Positions 45,701 through 57,700 of a stretch of DNA of 64,000 nt are shown here, in pieces. A program made the position numbers and the translations under genes. Under the pieces are notes generated by a model, which did not search any database, had not been told where the DNA came from, and saw nothing but the letters and a program-made list of their open reading frames with translations. Source of the stretch: Oscheius dolichura. Taxonomy: Eukaryota; Nematoda; Chromadorea; Rhabditida; Rhabditidae. Where the stretch lies: NCBI GenBank assembly GCA_932521035.1, contig OW051497.1, positions 2,914,001 to 2,978,000 of the forward strand. The letters run 5' to 3'. Numbering within the stretch: the stretch's first letter is position 1; each line of letters opens with the position of its first letter.

Positions 45701-48700
45701 GCATATCTATCTCTTCCATGGTCGAACAGATCAATGATCTTCTCACAGCTAATATCTCTTATCTTCTTGTCAGTTCTTCTGGTTACCAACGAGCGTTCCT
45801 CGTAGGAAGTACTCTCCTTTTGATGGCGAAGCACAAACACAGTATCAAGGTTCTGGGTTAGTTGGGCTTCAGTCGGGCAAAGTTTGGATTTAATTTTTGC
45901 CAGACAGTATTTCGCAGAGACACTTGATTCCGCCTTCGTCACAGGAATAGTAACATCGAAGTTAACCACATCAGAAGGAGTACAGGGGACCGTCCACCAT
46001 TCGGAACACTTCTCTTCTACTGTCATAAAAGTGAGAGGAAGCTGAGGGGCAGGCAATACATCTTCGCTCTGGATCTGAACCTCCGGCACCGATGTGTCTT
46101 GACGACGCTGGCTTCTTGTTTTCATGCCTGCACGCTCTGCTTCGGAGTCGGTAGAGACGGAACGTTGGGAAGTTAGCTGACTTTTCTTTGCCTTTCTTGA
46201 TGATTTAGACCTCGGCTGCGGGGGAAGGAACTCGTCGTCCGAAGCCGTTTCCCTCCGCCGAGAGCTCCTCAGCATCTTCGCCTCTGCCTCCTCAGCGGCT
46301 GCTCTTCGCGACTTTCTCGCTGGCCTCTCGACGTATTCGTATTCTATTAGCTCATCGTCGTCCTCGTCAACTGTGCTTCGTGATGCCGATCTCGTCTTTT
46401 TTTTAGGTTGTTCTGCAGATGCTTCACGAGAAGACGGGGGATATCGTAGCTTCGGCCTCTTCTGGGGGACCTCATGCGGCCTTCTCGCAAATCGTGGATG
46501 CCTCTGGAAAGAACTATTGTTAGATGTCTTCAGTAACGCATTCATTGAACATTTTTTCGTTTAAACGCCATAGAACATTAAACTATTTAAGGTGAACCTA
46601 CCTCCATCTGACGGAGCTCCTCGATTTCCTCTTGACTGAGCGGTTTGACGGAACTCTAAATTGAACTTGAATAAGTATAACTGTTCTATCTTACAGGAGC
46701 AGGTGACCGCCTTCGTAACTGCCACGTTTTTCTTCCTTCGGCTTCTTCCACCAATTCATCTTCGTCAAAGTCAAAGTCGAACCCAACCCTCTTCACGTTT
46801 ACGGGTTCATTCACAGGTTCATTTACGGGTTCAATAACGGGCTCATCTACTGGCTCGTTTGCGGGTTCAGCAATGGGTTCAGTGACAGATTCAACCACTT
46901 TTTCTGGTACAAGCAGTTGCTGCTCTTCCACTGTATCGACCAGATGTATGACCACGTCTTCTACTTGACCCGTGTCAACATTGAATTCTTGCACAACGTC
47001 CTTCTAAAAATTCAAGAATATATACAAAAAGGAACAAGCTGTATATTTTCTTAAATGTAGACTAACCATTTCTTTGAGGCTTTCCAAAACTAGAGGAGCA
47101 CTGTCCTCCTCCTCCAAAGGAGAGGGAACATCCTCGATAGCAACAACATTGTCGACGATTGCAACTGGCTCTATAGGAGCAGAACACGGGGATTCCTTAA
47201 CAAGCCCGAAGTTAACACATATCAAAATCACTATACCTCGCTCACAGGAAGCTTTTCGGGGATTGCAGCGTCATCCAAAAGAATGGGAAATTCCTGAAAA
47301 GGTTCAATTATAGAGTTAGTATAGATGCCATACGGCGACAGTAACAGCCTCTTTGGTGATTGGAACCTCCTCTATAGGCGTAATACTGGGAATTTCCTTA
47401 AAAAATTTGTTTATTAGATACCTAAAGCAAAATACCTCGAGCACAACAGGCTCTTCGGCAACCACAACTTCCTCTAAAAGAGCAGGAACGTTCTGAAAAA
47501 GCTTCAAGTTAAGATTATTCCCAAAGGTGCTGTACCTCGATAAGATCGGTCTTTTCGGTGATTGTTACATCTTGTATACAAGAAGAGCTAAGGGTTTCCT
47601 TAAAGCGATCGTTTAAAAGATACCGTAAATCTCGCACCTCGATAACAACGTCTTTTTCGGTGAATACAATGTCCTCGATAGGAACAGAGCTGATGGTTTG
47701 CTAAAAACAATATTGCTTAGACGATATTAAAAGCCGAATACCTCAAGAACAACATTTTCGGGGATTATGCTTTCCTCTAAAACAACCGGAACTTCCTGAA
47801 GATGTTTTAGTTCGAAATTATTAAAGAAAACGGTACCTCGGCAACAACAGTATTTTCGGTGAGCACGACGTCTTCTGAAGTTGCAGAACAAGAAATTTCC
47901 TTTAAAATAATCTGCTTAAAAGATTCTAGCAGGCATCATACCTCAATAATGACAGCTTTTTCTGTGACCGGCACATTTTCCACAGAACAGATATCCAGAT
48001 TAAGCAGCGCTGGCCTGTCATTATCTACGACAGAAGACGTCGACAGCTGTTGTTTCTGAAAATCATTGATTCGCATAAAAACAGAGCGATACCTCAAAGA
48101 TAGACTCTTTCTCTGCGTTGAAATCATCATAGGAGGAGCCCTGCTTGGAGTTGAAAAGAGCGTCACGCTCATCAGATTCCGGCTCAAGATTAGAGTCCGC
48201 CCAGGAAGTGTAGCTATTCTGTTCATCCTGGAACTGCTTCGTTTAACCAAAAAAGTAAGAAATACACACCTCAAAAAGGGGTTCTCTCTCCGTGTTTTCC
48301 TGTTCTTCTTCTTCTTCTTCTTCTTCGCCTTGATGTTCTGGACTAGTTTCGCTTTCATATACTGGCCCTACTGCAGCTAGCTCTTCGACATCCGGCTCTA
48401 GATTGGGATCTGCTAAGTAACTTGAGATATCCTCATCGTTTTCCTGACAATTTTGTTTTCCATCTTAAACTGAAAGCAGTTTACCCCAAAATTGTACTCC
48501 TTTTCTGTGCTTGTTGGTTCTTCTTCCTCCCGAGTATCTACACTGATTCCATTCTGGTATTCTTGTTCTAGGTTGCTATCCGACCATGTGGAGAAAATCT
48601 GTTCCCATTCCTAACAATGGAAATAACGCAATAAGCCACATTAAGGGCAACATACCGCATAGATGTCGTCGTGATTGGCACTTGCCGCTGCTTGTACGGG

Positions 48701-51700
48701 TTGTTGAATTTCAGTAGAGCAACTGGCAAAATCCAGAGATGCAAAATCGTCAAAAGCTGTGGATCCAAAGTTGTCGTAGAGGGTGGGTGAAAAGGCGCTA
48801 AGAGAAGTGGACGCCATTAATAGTGGAGAGGAGGGAGGTTGTGGTTCCTGGAAAAGTATCCCATCAAAAGCAAAAATATAATCGGTACCGCAAATCCTTT
48901 AAAGAATGACGTTGTATCCACTTCTGGTTTTATCAGTTCCAGTAACGAACAGGGTTGCGGCGTATCAGGGTTCATTGAAATTAGCCTGAGTAATTGGGCT
49001 TGTATCTGTGCAGCTTTCTGTTGTTCCGGACTTTCGACGACCTCATCAAAAAACCCGAGAGCATTTGTTTCTATAGTCCCTGAAGTTGTTGGCATCTCAT
49101 CGATCTGACCCGGTACTGTATCAAGAACGTCCTGAAACGAAAAGGTAGAAGAATGGTAAGAAAGGACCAACCTTCAAGGATGATGTCTCCTCTACGGTGT
49201 CCTCGGGCAGAAGAGCAGGTTGAGTTATAACAGACACTATATTCCTTCGAATTACAGCCATTGGAAGCACTTGCTCAACAGCAATTTCAGCCTCCTAAAA
49301 GTATAAAATGTTGCGCAAACGTAAAGTTTAGTTTACCTTTGATGTGATTTCTTGATCTATACTGATCTCCTCTGTAACCGGCTCAAACAGTTCATCTTCA
49401 AAAAAGAGGTCTTCCGTGATTGGTATTTCCTCCACTTCTTCAAACAATTCACAGCTTTCGACCTCTTCAAAGTGGCCCACCTAATTGCACAGATAAAATA
49501 AAAAGATAGTATCGAACTACCTCGGGAATAAAGTCATCCAATGTATAAACTTCACCCATTGACTCGTGCATCTGCTTGAATATTACTAGCTCTTGTTCTA
49601 GAGGGTATTCCACGCAGCTAGAGAGTTCAACAAAGGGAAGGTCCTCTGTCCACTCCAGTATCTCGAAAATCTCAGTTGGTTCCTCCTGGATGTCTAGCTC
49701 CTCGACTGCTATCGAAAGAATGTCCTTCTTCTCCGATGAGTGAGATCCAAAGGATGGACTCGCCTTCTCGGTTACTTCAGGCTGGATGATAACTTTATCC
49801 ACAGCAGAGAAGAACAAGTCCGTCGATTCATCTTCCAATAACACCTCTTCGTCAATAGTCAACGGTTCCAGGTCAGCTTCAAGCAAAGCGGCCTTCAGGA
49901 TATCTTTAACTGGAAGACGTTCGGTACCCAATTCTTTCACGACCGCATTTTCAGAAGTGGAAGCTATTGGAGGCGGCTCGCGACTCTGTTGTGCCACGGA
50001 CTGAGCTTCCTAAAAACGAATATGAAAACAGAAGGCTGTGCAAATCACCTGGACGACAACAACAACAGGTCGGGACGGAAGCAGTTCACAAGCCATCGGC
50101 TGCTCGAGCTCTTCTACCGTTGCCGGTAGCGCGACGATCTTGGAGACCTCAATCTCAGCTGTTATTTGAATCTTTGGAATTTCCAAGAGCTGCGGTTCTT
50201 TCTTCCTATGCAGCATGACGACCACTTGCGACTGTTCTTCAGGTGATGAAGATGAGGTTCCCGACGTCGCTTCGTCGACTATTCCTTCTCCTTCCTCTTC
50301 TTCATCTTCCGTGAAAATCTCTCCCTCTTCCCTGTCCGCGATCGTTTTTTCCGGCGCGCTTTGCTGATCAGCCGTTTCAACAGGTTTTTCAACTTGAGGC
50401 TCATTTCTGCTAAATTCAGAAGGCTTCAAAGGTTCGAATGGTGGCGACAAAAAGTCAACAGCTTTCTGCTGCAGTGGAATGACCAACGGCCGGGACTCTT
50501 CCTGCTGTAACTTGTCATTCCATTGTCGTTTAGTGAAATTACCTCCTCTGGACGAGGCTCCGGTGAAGTAATAGATAAGGCAACTCTCCTTTCTTCTTCT
50601 TCCATCGCCAGTCTGGCGTTCTCTTCCGCTTTTTGCTTGGCAAAGACAATCGCCTGTCTTGTCAACTAAAAATATCATTATATACACAATGAAGCAAGCT
50701 CGCCTCTTCCAGACTTTGACCAAGCCCCATCTTCGGTTTTTCGGGTTCGGGAAGTTTTACTATGCCAAGGCTATATATGATGGAAGGAGGGCTAGTTTTC
50801 TTGACTTCCTGATAAATTATACTATGTCTGTTTAAATAAAGCAAAAGGTACCGGCAGCTGGTTATTCCAGTAAGTTGAATAACGAGGAGTTGACATCTTT
50901 TCCACACTAGCGCTTTCCAACGTTTTACGCTCTACAGTTGTTTCTGTTCGGCATTCCTTTTTGCCATTCTGAAAATTTGCATTTTGACTCTTAAAAAGGG
51001 AAGGTTACCAATGGCTGGCTGTTCCAGTGGCTTGAATAATGTGAAGTTACATTTTGTTCCATGCTAACACTTGGCGGCCCTGTTTTGAGAATTGCAGACT
51101 TTTCTGTTTGGACGTCTCTAGAATCGGCTGCTCTCTCCAAGCCACCAGTACCCTTAATATTCATAATATAATTGTTAAAATAAAGTGATACTGTTGGCTG
51201 GGCATTCCAGGGGTTTGAGTAACGGGGGGTCGCATTCTTTTCCATGCTTACACTTTCCCGTCTTGCTCTGGGCTCCACAGGCCTCCTCGTCCGGGTTTCC
51301 TTCTTCTCTGTTGTTTTCACCGCATTATCCATGACCATGATAATCTGGAAATTGCGATTTTAAACACTTTGAATCAGTCCTACTCTGTCTAGGGGAGTTT
51401 CTGCATGCAAAACTGGAGGCGGAGGAGGTGCAGGCAGTAGTGCTGCTGGCTGAGAATCCCAGCGTGATTTACCAGTTCTCTGTAATCATAAACTCAAACA
51501 AGAAAATAGACAAAATAACCTTTGGAATATATGACGTCACAATGGTTTTTGGGATAGGTGGTGGTGGCTTGGAAAAGTCTATCGGTATCTTTGGTATCAT
51601 CGCTCTAGTGACCGGTACATTAGATCCTTGCTCAAGCTTGTTTGCAGTATCCGTGTAATATCTTCTACCTTCTTCATGTAGATTCTTAGGTATATATTCT

Positions 51701-54700
51701 TTTCGCTGCGCATCAAACGACGTCCTACTTCGGTCCTCCGGTGTAATCCCTTCATTCACAAATTTAACAGGAAGATTCGATCGTGTTTCGTTGGGAAAGA
51801 GTGCCTTGCACCTCTCCTCAAATGACGAATGCTTGTGTGGTGGTTCGGATAAAGGCGCCCCGAAGAGATTCCGAGAAGCTTTTGGTGGTGGTTCGTTGAA
51901 TGGAGGCAGGAGAGGCTCAACTTTCCGAGGAAAAGGACCCGACCGAGTCTCTCCTCGAGGACTGGCTGAAGCTTCCGCTGTTTTCAAAGAGTCGGTAGCT
52001 ACACTTGGTTCTGCGGCTGTTATGTGATCAGTGCTGATAGGAACCTCTTGTCTTCTGTTGGAGAAGGGAAAACTAGGAAAGGGTTCTCGTCTTCCTGAGG
52101 ATTCAGCTGGTTTCATTTGAGCAGTGTGAATCTCGGGAGTTCTCAGGTGGCTCGTGCCTGGCGGCACGCCTGGTTTTTTGTGAAGCCCGATATTTCTTGA
52201 CGATTCGGTTTCCTTGCGAACGACCGGAGAAATGTCCTTACGTGAAGCTGGAGAGGCGTCTTCCCTCCTCCATGGCGGCGTGGGTCTAGAAGTATCTGGA
52301 GCCTGGAGATGCCTCACAGTCGTGGAAACTTCTGGTTTATTTAACAATGCGGGAGTCCTCCCATGCTCGGCATTCCTAACAAAATCTTCCTGTTCTCTGT
52401 TGAAAGGAGAAACAGTAGGAAATCCTCCACTTCTCCTAGTGAGCTCTGCATGTTTCACTTGAATAACAGGGATCTCTGGTGTTCTACCAAGAGTCGTTCC
52501 TGGTGACACATCGTGTTTAGTATGGTAGCCAGCACTTTTCGACGGTTCAGCATCCTTGCGTATCGCCGGGGAAACATCCTTGCGAGGAGCTGAGGTACCA
52601 TCATCTCTTCTCAGTGGCGGTGTGATTTTAGAGGATTCAGGGTGCTTCGTGGATATGCCAACTTCTGATCTCTTGGAAAACACGGAACTTCCCGAATCCT
52701 TCGACGTTCCGGCAGCGTTTGTGATTACCTTCGGGGCTTCATTCTTTTGCGCGTTTTGGCTGATTTCTTGTCTCTTATGTTGTTCTTCCTGGCTATTGTA
52801 GTTCGATCTCTTTTTGATCAAAGGAACGCTTTTTGGTATTTTTTCTGTCCTAGACTGCTCTGCTTGTTTTTGTTTATATTCTGCCTGCTTTTTCATCGCA
52901 TCGGCTTTTCTTTCTTTTTCCTTTTGCTCTTCTGCTTGCTTCTTGGCCGCAGTTAGTTCTGCTTGTTTCTTCCTTTCAGCGGCCTCCTGCTTCCTCCTTC
53001 TCATTTCTTCTGCCCGTTTTTTAAATGCTATCTTTTTCGTTCTGCTATTCTTTTTATCTTCTGAATATAAGGCCGACGCAAAATCTCCCGAGTATGATAT
53101 AAGACATTTGGAGTCATTCTGGACCGGTTGGGCCTGTATCGTCTTCTTTGCTTCTTGTTCGCGTCTGTGTTTTATGATAGCTTCTTTCTCCTTCCTCAGA
53201 GATTTCTCTTTTTCATCGCGGCTCTTTTCCCTCTTTTCCTTGAGCAACTGAGCCCTTTCCCTCTGTTCCGCGGTCATCTGAGTCTGGTCTATCTTCTCTT
53301 TGTGAGGTGACTCTTTCTCCTTCTTCTCCTTATGGCTTCTGCTTCTTTCCCGCTTCTTCTCATCTGGCTCACTGTGTTTCTTTTCCTTTTCCGGTCGTCC
53401 TCTGTCTTTATTCTCGGTTCGTTCTCTTTCTTTGCTTTCCTTTTCAGCTCGTTGCTTTTCCTTTTCTATTTTTTCCTTCTCCCTTTGCTCTGCTTCCGCT
53501 CGTTCTTGCTCTAGCCTCAGTGCTTCTTCCTCTTCTTTCTGTTTTTGCTCCTTCTCCAGCCTTTTCTGCAGCTTCCTTTCCGCCTTTTCTAGCCGCTTCT
53601 CCTCCTTTCTTCTGGCCTTTTCCAACATCATTTCTTCTTCCCTTCGTCTCGCCTCCTCGTCTTCCGGTTGAATTTCGTCTTGTACAACAGGAGACAGTAT
53701 TTCGGAAGGAGAGTCTCCAGCTTGAAAATTTTTGCCTGGTGTTGCAGGGACGAAGTTTATCTGAAAGTCTCCCTTATTTTGTTATACTGCAATGAAAGAA
53801 AAAAAAATGGAAAGAATCTTACATTCTCAGCTGGAGTGCAGTCGAAAGGAGAGTGATAGTCCATTCCATCAGTATCGATATGCAGAGGATCACAGTGTGG
53901 GGAGAATGAGGATTCACTATAGGGACTCCTACCAGGCGTTTTAGGCGGGTCATCAAAATCGGGCGGTCTCTGGGGCATCTTCTGGAAACGATAAAAGTAA
54001 AAGATATTCTATACAAATTAGTGTACCTTCACTGGGGCAAATTGTTTCATGTCTATTTGCATGATAAAAGAGCATCCACTAGACCCCGCCTCTATCAGTG
54101 GAGCAGATGTACTTGGTCCAATTTCTTCAACAGAAGCTGGCTGTCGTACCTCCAATTCTGATATAGGAGAAGGGGCTTTCATCACACTTTCAACCACGGG
54201 AGCGGATTTCTTCGGATCATCTTCCCCAATTGGAACAGATTTTTCTTTCTCGAATTTTGTCGACAAAGGAGACTTGATCGACGCAATTTTAAGCAGGGGA
54301 GTGAATTTTTTCGGCTCTTCTTCTGCTGCTGGAACAATTGTCTGCGTCTGGAACTCCTCCACAGAAGCTGTTTTCTTTGGCGTTGTTTCCACCACTAGCG
54401 GCGACTTTTCCGCTTCCAATTCCACCGCGGGGGTTGATTTTCTTGTGTTGTTCTCAAGTGTTTGGATGGCTGTCCTCGTTTCCATTTCCATTAACAGATC
54501 AGACGTCCGGGGCTCTATTTCCACAACTGGAGCAGAGTTTTTCATTGCGTTTTCCAAGAAGCGGGCGGGTTTCTGTTCCATTTGCAACAAAAAAGCAGAC
54601 TTCTTTGGTTCAGCTTCCACCAACGGCGCAGCGGTTCTCGATTCCACTTCAGGCACAGACTTAGGAGGGCTGACAACGTGTGAGGAGGAAGCGACGACTG

Positions 54701-57700
54701 GAGAAGGTGTACTGGCAGAAAGTGGTGAGACTTGCTTGACCTAAAAGACGTCTTAAAATATAAAAATAAATTAAAAGTACCGGTCTTCTTCCGCGACCTC
54801 GCCCGGTTGGCGGCTTTTTCGGGGTTCTTTTTGTCCTTCTCTTCCTTCCACTCTCACTTCCAGAAGAATCCTCTTCAGGTGATGATATCCCTTCTACCTA
54901 AAATGCATTATTTGCAGAAGACAGATGACTCTCGCTCACTTCCTCGTCATCTTCTCGGTAGTTTATTTTGGCAGCGGCAGCCGCTCTCACCGGCATGACA
55001 AGATCTACCAATTTGGCATTTTTGACCCTTGGATCAGTTTGAATGCCTTCCCGGCTTTTGCGTGGTTTGCCTTTTCCTTTTTCCTTTGGCTTTCCTATCG
55101 ATATAGGCTTGCCTCTCCTAGGCCCCGGTTTTGCGGCAGCCGTCGATGGGAAATCGGGCATAGATTCCAGTCCGAATGAAGCCGGTGGTTGCTGGGGTTG
55201 AGGTACTGGTTGAGGATAATGTTGAGCATAATTTTGAAAATGTGGTGGAGGTTGAGACACAGGCTGTGGCGAAGGCTGGCGCTGTGGTTCTGGTTCAGGC
55301 TCAGGTTCAGGCTCAGGTTCAGGCTCAGGTTCAAGTTCAGGCTCAGGATCAGGTTCAGGCTCAGGCTCAGGTTCAGGTTCAGGTTGATCTTCCGGCAGGG
55401 TTTCTGTTTCCTCTTCAGAGTCATCATTCAATAAGTCTGTTATCGGGGGCTGAAAGTACGTGTTTTTACTGTAATATACTTCCAAAAAGTAAGCGTATGA
55501 AAGATACCAACCTCGTGATACCTAAAAGTTGGAACTTCAGGCTCCTCGGGTGATACTGGTCTCCGATTCTCGGCTCGGACGGCTTTCTGGCTTTGTCTCG
55601 ACGTTGAAGGTTCTTGTGGCGCATCTCTCAGTGGCAGATCTTCCTTTGTTAATTGAAGGCTTTGCATAGCCACTTCCATGGCGGGCGACGGTATCCGCTA
55701 CAAGCATTGTTTAGGGGTTTAATGACACTTACAGCTACTGTAGGCTCAAAATCAAAGTCATGCCTGGGATAAGGCTGGTGCGCTTGCTGAACAGAATGTT
55801 AATAAAGGATGGAGCGGGTCAAGGATAAGAACTGAAAGGTGCTTTGTAAACATACTGTTATCTCGTGAATCATTTCGACGGCTTCGGTGTCATTCCATGG
55901 GACAGAGCCAGTAGCTACTGCCATGGGAGGCCTATTCAACGCCTCTGAAAGACTTTGAGGACCAGGCTCTAGAGCAGTTTGAACAGGTTGCTGTTGGAGA
56001 AGAAGAAGCACTTCGTCGGTGTCCGGCTCGTTGTCTCTCACAATATGCACTTGATTGTGTTGCTGAAAGCGATTATTTTGGCATTTTATATACTTACCTC
56101 ATCCATTACAGGTTGCAACAGCTGACTACTTCCTCCGTGTTGGCTATTTCTCTAAAAAGGGCGTATACTTAAAAAAGACGATCAGTGCTAACCTCAGGAG
56201 GACTGTTATTATCCAAGGAATGTGGCATTACATGAGACGGTCCGGGAAAGCTCAGCGGTCCTTGTAAATGCTCAATAGGTGGAAGCATCTGCCTCTGTAG
56301 AGAAGGGTCAGGCTCCTTGGTTCCCTTGGGATAGGTAGTGTTCATCTGGTACACTCTTCGCCGCTCTTCGTCGACTTCATGGGGATGCACGGGCCCAGGC
56401 ATTCCAAAGTAAGGATGCTGCTGCTGCATAGTCATTTGCTGCTGCTGATGTTGTTGCTGTTGAGCCAGCATTTGAGCTGATCGAGCTGCTTGAGACTGTC
56501 GCGAGCTGCTACGTCTCGTAGTCGTCTGATAATATTAAAAATGGAGAAATAAATGTAGACATTATACCTTTTTAGGAGGAGTCAGTTCTGCAGTTTTCCG
56601 TGTGGTGGCAGTAGCAGGAGAAATTGCATGGTTCATCATCTGTGGTCCCGGAGGTTGAGGCTGGTAGGAGAACTGAAAAAGGTACAATTAATAAACGTCT
56701 CAAATAGCGCAGTGTGCCCAATAGTAATAGAACACACTTGCTGGTGTGGAACTGCTGGCGTTAACAATGGTCTATATTCCAAACTGTTATAGCCAGACTG
56801 CCGCATCTGAATCGATATCTGAACAAACAAAAGGAACTAACCATCATTTCTTGAGACATATTCGGCTGCCCGTTTTGGTTCATCATATTAGGCTGACCGC
56901 CCTGATTCATCATGTTTGGCGGTCCTCCCTGATTCATATTCGATGGCCCCGCTTGATTCATCATATTCGGTTGTCCCCCTTGATTCATCATATTCGGCTG
57001 TCCCGCTTGATTCATCATATTCGGTTGCTCCCCTTGATTCATCATATTCGGTTGTCCCCCTTGATTCATCATATTCGGCTGTCCCGCTTGATTCATCATA
57101 TTCGGCTGTCCCGCTTGATTCATCATATTCGGCTGTCCCGCTGGATTCATCATATTCGGTTGCTCCCCTTGATTCATCATATTCGGCTGTCCCGCTTGAT
57201 TCATCATATTCGGCTGTCCCGCTTGATTCATCATATTCGGCTGTCCCGCTTGATTCATCATATTCGGCTGTCCCGCTGGATTCATCATATTCGGTTGCTC
57301 CCCTTGATTCATCATATTCGGTTGTCCCCCTTGATTCATCATATTCGGCTGTCCCGCTTGATTCATCATATTCGGTTGTCCCCCTTGATTCATCATATTC
57401 GGTTGTCCCCCTTGATTCATCATATTCGGTTGTTCCCCTTGATTCATCATATTCGGCTGTCCCGCTTGATTCATCATATTCGGAGGGCCACCTTGAGCCA
57501 TCAAGTTTGGCGGCCCAGATTGGTTTATCATATTGGGTTGCCCCTGATTCATGCTCGGCGGTCCACCCTGGTTCATTATACTCGGCGGTCCTCCATGGCT
57601 CATCGGTTGCGGCGGATGCTGTGGCTGCTGCTGAGGTTGACGTTGGAGTTGCTGTTGTTGATGAGTTAGGGGGGAATCAATAAGCTGAAACCACACATGC

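Noticed and set aside
55176-55553. Plus-strand ORF rich in QAQVQ
   Set aside because: Antisense of the EP-dipeptide hexanucleotide tract; no splice context.
56870-57595. CRISPR-like regularly spaced repeats
   Set aside because: Units are contiguous 27-mers without unique spacers, lie inside a coding exon, and the genome is eukaryotic.
56746-57683. Long plus-strand ORFs (307 and 255 codons) over the minisatellite
   Set aside because: They are antisense readings of the 27-bp repeat. Because 27 is a multiple of three and the unit lacks stops, all frames stay open; the peptides are pure repeat.
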